Shown here in pieces: positions 37,375 to 50,446 of a DNA stretch of 64,000 nt. The notes beneath the pieces were generated by a model that had not been told where the DNA came from, searched no databases, and saw nothing but the letters and a program-made list of their open reading frames with translations. The stretch spans positions 992,001 through 1,056,000 of the forward strand of contig NZ_AP028032.1 in the NCBI RefSeq assembly GCF_030296935.1, read 5' to 3'. The stretch's first letter is position 1. Every line of letters begins with the position of its first letter. The DNA is from Coprobacter fastidiosus (GTDB lineage: Bacteria; Bacteroidota; Bacteroidia; Bacteroidales; Coprobacteraceae). A program made the translations under genes and the position numbers.

Positions 37375-38502
37375 TTAAAAATCGGTCAACATCATAGGCA
37401 TCAGTAACATCAACAAATCTTCATTAGCCTGATTCTCTATTGGCAAAATAAGCCCCGCACGCGAAGGATCAGAAAGTTCTATAGAGACTTCCTGAGAAGA
37501 GATATTATTTAATATCTCAATAAGATATACCGATTTAAAACCGATACCCATAGAGTCTCCTGAATAACTGCAAGAAATGCTTTCTTCTGCCGATGTAGAA
37601 AAATCTATATCTTGAGCAGAAACGACAATCTGATTTTCACTCAACTGCAATTTCACCAAATTACTCGCCTGATTAGAAAATACGGATACACGACGCAATA
37701 CATTTGTAAATAAAGCCCTGTCGATAATCAATCTATTGGGATTATTTTGAGGTATTACCGATGCGTAATTAGGGTAACGGCCTTCAATAAGACGACAATT
37801 CAAAACAAAATTCGATAATGTAAAGCATGCATTCTTATCATCAAAAGAGACCGTTACATCTCCGGCTTCTTTGGGTAAAATATTTTTTAAAAGATTTGCC
37901 GGTTTTTTGGGAAGAATAAACGATGCCTGGATTCCGGATTGTACCGAATCATTTTTACAACGAACCAACTTATGACTATCTGAAGCTACAAAAACAATAT
38001 CCTCAGGATGAATATCCATACAGATACCATTCATTATCGGACGCAATTCATCATCAGCCGTAGCAAATATCGTGCGATTAATTCCATTCAACAATACCTG
38101 TGAACTGATAGAAAATGTTTTTGCCGTATCACTCAACGGAGATTTTTGAGGATACTCATCGCCATTCACACCAATAAAATTATACTTACCATTTTGAAAA
38201 TACAAAAATATCTCCAAATTCTCATCATTGATTTCAAATGTCAAAGGCTGATCGGGCAATTCTTTTAACGGCTCTAACAAAATTTTTGCAGAAACAGCAA
38301 ATAACCCTTGCCCTTCGGCTTCCAAAACTTCTATTGTGGTAGTCATAGTGGTTTCTTGATCCGATGCTGTCATGGTCAATGAATTACCTTCGAGCCGAAA
38401 TAAAAAATTATCAAGAATAGCCATAGAGTTTTTTGTATTTATCACTCGACTGATCGCTTGCAAATGAGATAATAAAGCTGTGCTTGATACAATAAATTTC
38501 AT
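37375..38502 (-). CDS. dnaN: DNA polymerase III beta subunit (sliding clamp)
   Basis: 375 residues, three clamp domains. MKFIVSSTALLSHLQAISRV opens the protein, and LDNFLFRLEGNSLTMTASDQ, RPIMNGICMDIHPEDIVFVA, LPKKPANLLKNILP and the end LLMLLMPMML are typical for Bacteroidota DnaN. First gene of the unit dnaN-exonuclease-coaBC-porD-recN-rlmB. dnaA is not in the window. Confidence 0.97.
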   Translation of the reverse strand: MKFIVSSTALLSHLQAISRVINTKNSMAILDNFLFRLEGNSLTMTASDQETTMTTTIEVLEAEGQGLFAVSAKILLEPLKELPDQPLTFEINDENLEIFLYFQNGKYNFIGVNGDEYPQKSPLSDTAKTFSISSQVLLNGINRTIFATADDELRPIMNGICMDIHPEDIVFVASDSHKLVRCKNDSVQSGIQASFILPKKPANLLKNILPKEAGDVTVSFDDKNACFTLSNFVLNCRLIEGRYPNYASVIPQNNPNRLIIDRALFTNVLRRVSVFSNQASNLVKLQLSENQIVVSAQDIDFSTSAEESISCSYSGDSMGIGFKSVYLIEILNNISSQEVSIELSDPSRAGLILPIENQANEDLLMLLMPMMLTDF

Positions 38503-38584
38503 GATGTTATATTTTATTTATTATTTCTTCTCAATCCCTCCGAAAAATATTTTTCCACAAATACGGAGTTCTCTTTATAGTGAA

Positions 38585-38592
38585 CAAATGTA
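38585..38592 (-). promoter_or_regulatory. -7 promoter element of the dnaN operon
   Basis: Minus-strand TACATTTG, exact TAnnTTTG match, about 83 nt ahead of dnaN. Confidence 0.5.
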
Positions 38593-38665
38593 ATCATTTT
38601 TTAGAAAATCGCTCTATCTTAAATTGAAAAAAGACATACGAAAAAAAGAAATCAGATTTATTCAC

Positions 38666-38946
38666 TACATTTGTTTAGCATCGATTTTTTATAAATTTTC
38701 TACTATGAAACTAGATCGGAAATATTTCTGAATTTTCGTCGGAATCCTATCTACTATCATAATAATTATTGCCGTACCTTGTCTAAGTCGGCACATATGA
38801 TTATCCCCACACATTATGCTACACCTGAAAATAATTTCCTATCATGCATGAAAGTGGAAAATATTTTCGAAATGTCTAACAACTATAAGTTACTACGAAA
38901 ATCAATCAATTCACAGTACAGAACTCCCAAATGCGATCTTCTGTAA
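38666..38946 (+). pseudogene. Decayed small membrane-protein gene with surviving promoter
   Basis: TACATTTG at 38666-38673 is an exact -7 element. 31 nt later an ATG (38705) reads MKLDRKYF, then a TGA (38729-38731), then in the same frame IFVGILSTIIIIIAVPCLSR, a clear membrane helix. If the TGA is read as Trp, the frame goes on to a second stop at about 38800. There the next frame opens with MIIPTHYATPENNFLSCMK and runs 49 codons to 38946. One stop and one frameshift would rebuild a protein of about 80 residues with a single N-terminal helix. No family is recognised. The rest of 38503-38974 shows nothing. Confidence 0.35.
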
Positions 38947-38974
38947 CTTTCTTATTACAAAGAGACAATAAATA

Positions 38975-39670
38975 TCATAATCTTACTTTATAAGCTACAC
39001 CTAAAAAAGTATTCAATTTCTCAGGTGAAGTCAAAAGCATTTGTTCTTCACGCAACTTTAATTCTATAGACATCGACTTATCTAAACTACACTCAGCTCC
39101 GATTTCATACCATACACGTTCAGTAGCATTTCCACCTAAACGATTTAAAGTATTAAATACCTCTGCAGCAATAAACGGTTTCCAGTTACATTGTCTACCG
39201 ATTATATAACTGAATTGTGCCCTATTACGCCATTTATTATTAGGATTCCGAGAAGCATTTCTGGTATAAGTAGACTCAAAACGAGACAAAAGAGATACCG
39301 ACAAGTGAGTAAATGTATATCCTCCGCTTAATCCTAATTGATAACGTTGCCGATGTATTCGATATCCTGTTTCGGACAGCTGGTTCAAATAGTAATAATA
39401 TACATTAGCTTTCAAATAATTTTTCCATATAGAATAATGCAAACCAACAATAGGCATATAACGTTCATAACGAGTAAAATTCTGATTTATCCACAAGTTT
39501 TGTTGCACTTGCGCACCAAATCGTTTTGTAAATTGCTTTTGTACAGTGATGCCGAACATCATCCCACTATCAAACTCTACAGCAGAAACACGATTAAAAA
39601 AAACAGCAACAAACACTATTATTAACGTTATTCTAAAACAAACAAATCTATTCATGATGATACGGTTCAT
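38975..39670 (-). CDS. DUF2490 outer-membrane beta-barrel protein
   Basis: 231 residues with an N-terminal signal (CFRITLIIVFVAVFFNRVSA). The mature part alternates polar and aromatic residues as in small barrels: GITVQKQFTKRFGAQVQQNL, NYLKANVYYYYLNQL, YQLGLSGGYTF, ending LGVAYKVRL. RxRxQF-type RNRAQFSY is typical of DUF2490. Function unknown, outer membrane. It overlaps the end of rlmH by 23 bp and is probably co-translated. A shorter start at 39655 is possible. Confidence 0.8.
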   Translation of the reverse strand: MNRIIMNRFVCFRITLIIVFVAVFFNRVSAVEFDSGMMFGITVQKQFTKRFGAQVQQNLWINQNFTRYERYMPIVGLHYSIWKNYLKANVYYYYLNQLSETGYRIHRQRYQLGLSGGYTFTHLSVSLLSRFESTYTRNASRNPNNKWRNRAQFSYIIGRQCNWKPFIAAEVFNTLNRLGGNATERVWYEIGAECSLDKSMSIELKLREEQMLLTSPEKLNTFLGVAYKVRL

Positions 39671-40121
39671 TATTCAATATAGTCATAGCCCGATAAAGTT
39701 GTTCTACAAATATCATCCGGATCATTTGATGCGAAAAAGTCATTTTTGAAAGTGATATTTTCTCATTAGCAGCCTTATACACACGAGAGGAAAAACCGTA
39801 TGGCCCACCTACAATAAAAACAAGTCTTTTAGGAACTACATGTGTTTTCCGTTCAATATAAGCAGCAAACTGCACAGAAGAATATTCTTTACCCCGTTCG
39901 TCTAATAAAACCAAATAATCTCCCGATTGCAAAAATTTAAAAATCTGATCGGCCTCTTTCTCTTTCTGTTGGTCAAAACTCAAATTCTTCATATTTTTCA
40001 AATCAGGTATTACTTCCATGTCAAAAGTGATATAGTGCTTTAATCGCTCACTATATTCTTTAATTGCTTCTGAAAAATAAGATTCAGTAGTTTTTCCGAC
40101 AACTAAAAGGAGTATTTTCAT
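39648..40121 (-). CDS. rlmH: 23S rRNA pseudouridine1915 N3-methyltransferase
   Basis: 157 residues, typical RlmH (SPOUT). It starts MKILLLVVGKT. LLDERGKEYSSVQFAAYIE holds the substrate loop, VFIVGGPYGFS the SAM knot, and MTFSHQMIRMIFVEQLYRA the conserved C-terminal part. It modifies the tip of helix 69 in 23S rRNA. Confidence 0.96.
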   Translation of the reverse strand: MKILLLVVGKTTESYFSEAIKEYSERLKHYITFDMEVIPDLKNMKNLSFDQQKEKEADQIFKFLQSGDYLVLLDERGKEYSSVQFAAYIERKTHVVPKRLVFIVGGPYGFSSRVYKAANEKISLSKMTFSHQMIRMIFVEQLYRAMTILNNEPYHHE

Positions 40122-40207
40122 CTTATAGATATGATATTCCCGCTTTTTGTTTACATTTGCATTTAAGTAATAAAAATCGGTCCGGATATTTTCCTTTTTT
40201 TGGGGAG

Positions 40208-40215
40208 CAAAGGTA
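40208..40215 (-). promoter_or_regulatory. -7 promoter element of rlmH
   Basis: Minus-strand TACCTTTG, exact TAnnTTTG match, about 87 nt upstream of rlmH. A plus-strand TACATTTG at 40152-40159 could serve the divergent DUF4783-nadC genes. Confidence 0.45.
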
Positions 40216-40268
40216 ATAAAATTTTACAGAAAGTTCTAAGGATTGACAACTCATAAAATAATAATGTT

Positions 40269-40655
40269 ATGAAGCTAAAAGTTATTACACTATTGATTTT
40301 CGGTCTAATCATAACGGGAACTACTCTGTCTCAAAATATACCGAATGATATTCCCAAAGCTTTTAAAACCGGAGATGTTCAATGTCTCGAAAAATACATG
40401 GAAGATAAAATACTTCTAACTATATCAGGCATAAAACGACAATTGCCTCGTCCAAAAGCAAAAGAAAAACTATCAGCATTCTTTTCTAAAAATAAACCGA
40501 CAGATTTTAAAACGATCCACCAAAGCGAACAAAACAACTCAGGATACATGATCGGAAAACTTTCCTCTGACAATCATGAATTCAGAGTACACATTTTAAT
40601 GAAAATAACAGATAAAAAATATATTATAAACCAATTAAGAATAGAAAATTTCTAA
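40269..40655 (+). CDS. DUF4783 family secreted protein
   Basis: 128 residues with a signal peptide (LLIFGLIITGTTLSQ). The small alpha+beta domain has IPNDIPKAFKTGDVQCLEKY at the start and FRVHILMKITDKKYIINQLR at the end, the pattern of DUF4783, an NTF2-like cone-shaped fold. Function unknown. Its stop overlaps the nadC start by one base (TAATG), a tight coupling seen in Bacteroidales. Confidence 0.75.
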   Translation: MKLKVITLLIFGLIITGTTLSQNIPNDIPKAFKTGDVQCLEKYMEDKILLTISGIKRQLPRPKAKEKLSAFFSKNKPTDFKTIHQSEQNNSGYMIGKLSSDNHEFRVHILMKITDKKYIINQLRIENF

Positions 40656-41494
40656 TGGACAAATTAATTGATGATTTAATAAAATTGGCATTCGCCGAAG
40701 ATATCGGCGATGGAGATCATACAACTTTGTGTTGTATTCCAGAAAACGCTATGGGTAAATCTAAATTACTAATCAAAGAAGAAGGCATTCTAGCTGGCGT
40801 AGAGATGGCTCAACGCATTTTTAAAGATTTCGATCCTAATCTAAAGATGGAAATATTTATCAAAGATGGAACAGCTGTTAAACCGGGAGATATAGCCTTT
40901 ACTGTAGAAGGAAAAGTCAGATCCCTTCTGCAAACCGAACGTCTAATGTTGAACGTAATGCAGCGAATGAGTGGAATAGCAACCGTTACAAACAAATATG
41001 TAAAACGATTAGAAGGTCTTCATACCCGCATATTAGATACTCGTAAAACAACACCGGGATTGCGCATGATCGAAAAAGCGGCTGTAAAAATCGGAGGTGG
41101 AGTAAACCACAGAATCGGACTTTTCGATATGATTTTACTTAAAGACAATCACATAGACTTTGCCGGAGGCATAGAAAAAGCTATAACACGTGCAAAAGAA
41201 TACTTGAAGGAAAAAGGAAAAGATCTGAAAATAGAAATCGAAGTCCGCAACATGGACGAACTCGAAGAAGTTATGCGTATCGGAGGCATAGATCGTATCA
41301 TGTTAGACAACTTTACTCCTGAACTTACGCGTAAAGCTGTAAAACGAATCGGAGGAAAATACGAAACAGAATCATCCGGAGGAATTACTTTCGACACGAT
41401 TAGGGATTATGCAGAATGCGGTGTAGATTTTATATCAGTAGGAGCATTAACTCATTCTGTCAAAGGGTTAGACATGAGTTTTAAAGCCTGCTAA
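40655..41494 (+). CDS. nadC: Nicotinate-nucleotide pyrophosphorylase (quinolinate phosphoribosyltransferase)
   Basis: 279 residues. It forms nicotinate mononucleotide from quinolinate and PRPP in NAD synthesis. AFAEDIGDGDHTT, LQTERLMLNVMQRMSGIAT, HTRILDTRKTTPGLRMIEK, VNHRIGLFDMILLKDNHI, IEIEVRNMDELEE and ESSGGITFDTIRDYA are the family blocks, including the Arg and Lys residues that hold quinolinate. nadA and nadB are not in the window. Confidence 0.97.
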   Translation: MDKLIDDLIKLAFAEDIGDGDHTTLCCIPENAMGKSKLLIKEEGILAGVEMAQRIFKDFDPNLKMEIFIKDGTAVKPGDIAFTVEGKVRSLLQTERLMLNVMQRMSGIATVTNKYVKRLEGLHTRILDTRKTTPGLRMIEKAAVKIGGGVNHRIGLFDMILLKDNHIDFAGGIEKAITRAKEYLKEKGKDLKIEIEVRNMDELEEVMRIGGIDRIMLDNFTPELTRKAVKRIGGKYETESSGGITFDTIRDYAECGVDFISVGALTHSVKGLDMSFKAC

Positions 41495-41505
41495 AAATAA
41501 ACTTT

Positions 41506-42147
41506 ATGAAGAAACTGATCATCTCCTTTATTTTTAGTATTTGCACAATTGGGAATATATTCTGCTCTGAGATAGGGAAAAGAAGAGAACCTATTTTTCA
41601 TTACCCGGGATATACGATCGAAAGCTCTGATAACGAATATAAAATCTATAAAGGGAATCCGGCTTTCTCTTCAAATTTGGTTTATACAATTGAGTTTTCC
41701 AACAAAAATTACAAAATATTTAAAGGTAGTTCCGCTTTTTCTTCAAATCTAATTTATGCAGTAGAAGCAGATAATAAAGGTTACAGAATTTATAAAGGAG
41801 ATACAGATTTTTCTTCAAACCTTATTTATGCATTGGTATATACAAACGAAGGATATAAAATTTATAAAGGAGATCCTTCGTTTATGTCTAATTTAACATA
41901 TACGGTAGAATATACAGATGAATATTACAAAGTTTACAAAGGTGATTCGTCTTTTTCATCTAACTTAATTTATTATATAAACCGTGAAGCATTAGAATTT
42001 TTTGAAGACAATAAAATCCGACAAAATAATAAAATATTCAATCAATTTTTATTTCAACCGCAGCTACTCAAAAATAATAAACAAAAAGATAATCTGTCAA
42101 ATTCTATCATTTACTCTTTAATAGACTCATTAATAGAGAGACAATAA
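41506..42147 (+). CDS. Secreted protein with five tandem 24-residue repeats
   Basis: 213 residues. It has a signal peptide (LIISFIFSICTIGNIFCS), then five near-identical 24-residue units with the consensus YKIYKGxxxFSSNLIYxVExx (residues about 43-162). Within a unit YKIYKGD and FSSNLIY are almost invariant. A helical, basic and Asn-rich tail of about 50 residues follows. Period and pattern suggest a beta-solenoid or beta-propeller-like stack exposed outside the inner membrane. I do not recognise a family. It lies 11 bp after nadC and before a terminator, so it shares that transcript. Confidence 0.75.
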   Translation: MKKLIISFIFSICTIGNIFCSEIGKRREPIFHYPGYTIESSDNEYKIYKGNPAFSSNLVYTIEFSNKNYKIFKGSSAFSSNLIYAVEADNKGYRIYKGDTDFSSNLIYALVYTNEGYKIYKGDPSFMSNLTYTVEYTDEYYKVYKGDSSFSSNLIYYINREALEFFEDNKIRQNNKIFNQFLFQPQLLKNNKQKDNLSNSIIYSLIDSLIERQ

Positions 42148-42182
42148 TAATAATTAATCGTTTTTGTTTATTTAGCCTGAAC

Positions 42183-42205
42183 AGCCGTTTGCTTTACAAA
42201 CGGCT
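42183..42205 (+). terminator. Terminator after the repeat-protein gene
   Basis: AGCCGTTTG (42183-42191) and its complement (42197-42205) with a 5-nt loop, followed by a T-run. The stretch 42206-42366 shows nothing further. Confidence 0.8.
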
Positions 42206-42366
42206 CTTTTTTATTTTACAGGACAATAGGGAAAGCATACCGTCATTTCTCACTGCCGAAGGGCCTGCTCTCCGGAGTGCATATCATTCATCAACATCAA
42301 ACTTATATTCATTTTATCTTCGTATCCTCGGTCCGGGCAAGAAGCATCGGGAGGGGGGGATAAAAA

Positions 42367-42395
42367 AAGGGGAGACGATCTTTTCTCGTCTCCCC
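42367..42395 (-). terminator. Terminator of the rRNA operon
   Basis: GGGGAGACGA (42369-42378) pairs with TCGTCTCCCC (42386-42395), and a T-run on the minus strand follows (A-run at 42362-42368 on plus). It lies just beyond the 5S gene. Confidence 0.85.
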
Positions 42396-42408
42396 CTTCC
42401 TATCTAAA

Positions 42409-42518
42409 ATCGGCGGCTACCTACTCTCCCACTTTTACGCAGTACCATCGGCGTGGTCAGGCTTAACTTCTCTGTTCGGTATGGGTAGAGGTGGATCCCT
42501 GACGCTATAACCACCTGA
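42409..42518 (-). rRNA. rrf: 5S ribosomal RNA
   Basis: About 110 nt. The minus strand reads TCAGGTGGTTATAGCGTCAG at the 5' end, the conserved CCACCTCTACCCATACCGAA loop in the middle, and AGTGGGAGAGTAGGTAGCCG near the 3' end. Ends estimated. Confidence 0.9.
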
Positions 42519-42610
42519 ATTTCCTTTGACATGTCGATTCGTCCGTAAATCTTTTCACTAAACTGCATCCCGTATAACGCCATCGTACATAATATACCGC
42601 TCTCGCAGCG

Positions 42611-45480
<2,870 letters not shown>

Positions 45481-45605
45481 TTCGCCGTGCTCGTGAAATC
45501 TTTTCTGACGATCTCACGTGCGGTATCGTATATACCGGCGTTATACTCGTTCGTTTTTTTTATTCGATTTACTTTCGTTTCAACATGTCAATGATCTCTT
45601 CTTCG

Positions 45606-45679
45606 TGGAGAATAACGGATTCGAACCGTTGACCCCCTGCTTGCAAAGCAGGTGCTCTAGCCAGCTGAGCTAATCCCCC
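45606..45679 (-). tRNA. tRNA-Ala (TGC)
   Basis: 74 nt in the 16S-23S spacer. Acceptor GGGGGAT pairs with ATTCTCC, the anticodon stem-loop reads CCTGCTTTGCAAGCAGG with TGC, and the T-arm is GGTTCGAATCC. CCA is not encoded. Confidence 0.96.
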
Positions 45680-45695
45680 CTAACCTTCTGTCAGG

Positions 45696-45769
45696 TAGTC
45701 CCAGGCAGATTTGAACTGCCGACCTCTACATTATCAGTGTAGCGCTCTAACCTACTGAGCTATAGGACT
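45696..45769 (-). tRNA. tRNA-Ile (GAT)
   Basis: 74 nt, transcribed before tRNA-Ala. Acceptor AGTCCTA pairs with TGGGACT, the anticodon stem-loop is CTACACTGATAATGTAG with GAT, and the T-arm is AGTTCAAATCT. CCA is not encoded. Confidence 0.96.
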
Positions 45770-45883
45770 GGCAAATCGCCTGCCGGAACGGTGGCTGTCT
45801 CTTATTTATTGTATCTCTTTCAATAGACCTTCGTAGTACGAGAACATAATCTCCTCTTTTAGCCCTTTTTTGCAGGTCGCTCC

Positions 45884-47412
<1,529 letters not shown>

Positions 47413-47627
47413 GTATGATTTCTTTTTACTTCTTTTTCACAACCTGCTGGCTCGTGACGGAGACTTTTACTCGTCTCGTACTACTTTTTTTGTCTATTGT
47501 AATTTCTTCAAGGATCGCTTGCTTTTCTCATTCAGAAACGGACTGCAAATCTAAGGGTTTCATTCTTATTCTCCAAAAAAAATCCCTCTTTTTTCTATTA
47601 CTGCCCCTCTCTCCCGAAAAGCGTGTG

Positions 47628-47659
47628 CAAAAGTAAGAACTTTAACTCTTACCTCCAAA
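47628..47659 (-). promoter_or_regulatory. rRNA operon promoter
   Basis: On the minus strand a -33 TTTG (47656-47659) and a -7 TACTTTTG (47628-47635) are separated by 20 bp, a textbook Bacteroidota pair. The A/T-rich tract upstream (47660-47760) may act as an UP-like element. The leader to 16S is about 210 nt. 47760-47896 shows no gene. Confidence 0.8.
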
Positions 47660-47896
47660 TTTTTTTTGGCCTTTTTTATATACCTACAATAAATATTTCT
47701 ATAACTGCCTGCAAATAACTCTATTATATACAAAACTTTTTTTCGAATAAAAAGCTACGTGATAGGGATGTTGAGCTTTCTTTCATTTTAAAATAACTTC
47801 TAGCCTATTCGCTGACTCTGTTTAGAAACATTATAATTACATGACATGTAAAACAAAAGAAAAAGTCAAAAAGAAACTCTAACAAGTAACAAATAG

Positions 47897-48451
47897 CTAT
47901 CCGACAATCAGCAGCAACTCTTTCGAAACATCATCGGCAACATCTTTACCTTTTAACATAGAAACTATACCGATAGCAAATTTCAAAGAATCGGCTGCTC
48001 CACGCCCGGTAATAACATTATCTTGAATTTCTATCGGCAGCCCTGTATAAGTAGCACCCTGTAAAAAATTCATGTATGCAGGAAGAGCTGTTGCATTCTT
48101 TTCATTTAAAATGCCTAACTCTCCTAATATGGCAGGAGATTCTCCGATAGCTGCAATGTAGCGTCCCTGATTATAATGTTCCAAAATATCCATTTTCAAA
48201 GAATCATTCATAAAAAGATCCTTCGTACTACCAATTCCTCCGGGCAAAATAAAAAATTCAGAGTTATCCCATTTTGTTTTAGAATACAGGACATCCGCCA
48301 TTAACGTAATGCCATGTTCACCAATTACAGCACGCTCCTCTCCCATCGAAACTATTTTTAAATCTATTTTTGCCCGACGTAAAATATCAATAATCGTAAC
48401 TGCTTCAATTTCCTCAAAACCATTGGAAAGAAATAAATAAGATGTTTTCAT
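47897..48451 (-). CDS. DJ-1/PfpI family protein lacking the usual nucleophilic cysteine
   Basis: 184 residues, the size of YajL/DJ-1. The N-terminal SYLFLSNGFEEIEAVTIIDI holds the conserved Glu (GFEEIE). EFFILPGGIGSTKDLF and the C-terminal NVITGRGAADSLKFAIGIV also fit. At the nucleophile elbow the family has AICASP or similar, but this protein reads YIAAIGESPAILGELGIL: Gly replaces the cysteine. Without it, deglycase or chaperone-sensor chemistry would be lost or changed. Cytoplasmic, monocistronic. Confidence 0.85.
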   Translation of the reverse strand: MKTSYLFLSNGFEEIEAVTIIDILRRAKIDLKIVSMGEERAVIGEHGITLMADVLYSKTKWDNSEFFILPGGIGSTKDLFMNDSLKMDILEHYNQGRYIAAIGESPAILGELGILNEKNATALPAYMNFLQGATYTGLPIEIQDNVITGRGAADSLKFAIGIVSMLKGKDVADDVSKELLLIVG

Positions 48452-48620
48452 ATCAATTATATATTATGATTTATACTACACTTAGAACAACCGAAAAGAA
48501 ATGTTTGTTCTATATAATATTTCCAAGAAATAGAAGATAATTCATTGTAATATATAAAAGATTAAGGACTGATATACCCCTTTTCAATAACAGAAAACAT
48601 TCTTTTAACAAAAAAAGCCT

Positions 48621-48628
48621 TATATTTG
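48621..48628 (+). promoter_or_regulatory. -7 promoter element of sppA
   Basis: TATATTTG, exact TAnnTTTG match, 44 nt ahead of sppA. Confidence 0.5.
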
Positions 48629-48672
48629 CTTGGAAATCTTATATTTCTTGCTATTACAAATAGATATTTAAT

Positions 48673-50421
48673 ATGAAAAGTTTTTTCAAAACGACATTTG
48701 CCTGTGTATTAGGTGTTTTTATTGCCGGGATATTACTATTCTGGCTCTTCATCGGCTCAGTTATAAGTCTCGCAACTTTTTCGACAACTCCGAGTTACAC
48801 CTCTAAAGAAAACACCATCTTAATATTGAAATTAGAAGGAGAACTTACCGAACGAGCAAAAGATGACCCATTAAATATTTTAAATTCAGGAGAATATATT
48901 CCGAAAGCAGGATTAGACGAAATATTAAAAGCTATTCAGATCGCCAAATGGGACAATAATATCACTGGTATTTATTTGGATATTTCAAATTTTACTGGAG
49001 GTTATGCCTCTATTGAAGAAATACGTAATGCTCTATCCGATTTCAAAAAAAGTGGTAAATTTATTGTGGCGTATGCCGACATGTACACCCAAAGAGAATA
49101 TTATTTGGCAACTGCAGCCGACTGGGTGTTCATGAATACTATTGGAATGCTGGATTTTAGAGGATTAAGCACGACTCCCACTTTTTATAAAAATACATTA
49201 GATAAAATAGGGGTTGAAATGCAAGTATTTCGCGTAGGGACTTACAAATCTGCCGTAGAGCCTTATATAACTACTCAGATGAGTGAAGCAAATCGAAAAC
49301 AAACCGCATCATACTTAAACTCGATATGGGAAACTATTATCTCTGACATCGCAGAAGAACGTCAAATAGAGAAACACATACTGAATGATTATGCCGACTC
49401 ATTAGTTTCTTTACAAGAGCCTCAATGGGTACAGAAAACCAAACTTGTGGATTCTTTATTATACCGTCCGGAAGTAGAATCCTTTTTAACGCAGCTTTGC
49501 GGTGTCGAAAATATTAATGATATCAATTGGGCATCACCAACAGATATTGTATCTACAGCTAAAAAAATCAAATCAAAAGATCGAATTGCCATAGTATATG
49601 CAGTAGGTAGCATAGACGGAATATCTTCGAACGGCATTATATCTGACAAACTGGTACGAACTCTAAAAGAAGTTCAAGACGACGAGTCTGTAAAAGGTGT
49701 TGTACTTAGAGTAAATTCTCCCGGAGGAAGTGCTTTCGGATCTGAACAGATCTGGCATGCGGTAGAACAGTTGAAACGAACAAAGCCTGTTGCCGTATCA
49801 ATGGGTGATTATGCCGCTTCTGGAGGCTATTATCTATCTTGCGGAGCAAATCGTATTTTTGCAAATCCCGCAACACTAACCGGTTCAATAGGGATATTTG
49901 GACTCGTACCAAATGCGCAAAAGTTACTTTCAGAGAAAATCGGATTATCATTTGACGAGGTAAAAACAAACAAATACGGAGCTTTCCCTACCATAGAACG
50001 CCCTATGACAAATGATGAAAAACAGAAAATGCAAACATACATAAATCGTGGGTATGATCTCTTTATAAAACGTTGTGCCCAAGGACGAAAAATGTCGGTC
50101 GATCAAATAAAAAATATTGCAGAAGGACGAGTATGGAGTGGTAAAGATGCTTTAAAAATCGGATTAATAGACGAACTTGGTGATATGCAGAAAGCAACCG
50201 AATGGATTGCAAAAAAATGTGACATAACAGATTATGAAGTTATTGAATATCCAAAGAAAAAAAGTTTTTACGAAGAACTGATGAATGAACTTAGAAATGG
50301 AGTGTCACAATCTTTTATGCGATTATTTTTGGGTAATGAATATCAGTATAAAAAAATTTTAGACCAAATAAAGCAGATCGACCCGATTCAAGCTCAAATG
50401 GAAAATATAGAACTAGAATAA
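48673..50421 (+). CDS. sppA: Signal peptide peptidase SppA, long (67K) type
   Basis: 582 residues with one N-terminal membrane helix (TFACVLGVFIAGILLFWLFI) and two fused peptidase-S49 halves. The catalytic dyad is visible: Lys192 in VGTYKSAVEPY (first half) and Ser383 in GDYAASGGYYLSCGA (second half), as in the E. coli enzyme. It degrades cleaved signal peptides in the membrane. lpxK follows 25 bp later and is probably co-transcribed. Confidence 0.95.
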   Translation: MKSFFKTTFACVLGVFIAGILLFWLFIGSVISLATFSTTPSYTSKENTILILKLEGELTERAKDDPLNILNSGEYIPKAGLDEILKAIQIAKWDNNITGIYLDISNFTGGYASIEEIRNALSDFKKSGKFIVAYADMYTQREYYLATAADWVFMNTIGMLDFRGLSTTPTFYKNTLDKIGVEMQVFRVGTYKSAVEPYITTQMSEANRKQTASYLNSIWETIISDIAEERQIEKHILNDYADSLVSLQEPQWVQKTKLVDSLLYRPEVESFLTQLCGVENINDINWASPTDIVSTAKKIKSKDRIAIVYAVGSIDGISSNGIISDKLVRTLKEVQDDESVKGVVLRVNSPGGSAFGSEQIWHAVEQLKRTKPVAVSMGDYAASGGYYLSCGANRIFANPATLTGSIGIFGLVPNAQKLLSEKIGLSFDEVKTNKYGAFPTIERPMTNDEKQKMQTYINRGYDLFIKRCAQGRKMSVDQIKNIAEGRVWSGKDALKIGLIDELGDMQKATEWIAKKCDITDYEVIEYPKKKSFYEELMNELRNGVSQSFMRLFLGNEYQYKKILDQIKQIDPIQAQMENIELE

Positions 50422-50446
50422 CAAATAATACTAAAGCTCATAAAGA

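Noticed and set aside
37375-38974. Replication origin next to dnaN
   Set aside because: No dnaA, no obvious cluster of DnaA boxes and no strand-switch pattern were seen.
42189-42407. 72-codon ORF between the nadC transcript terminator and 5S rRNA
   Set aside because: It overlaps the terminator stem of the upstream unit and the rRNA terminator. Composition is not protein-like.
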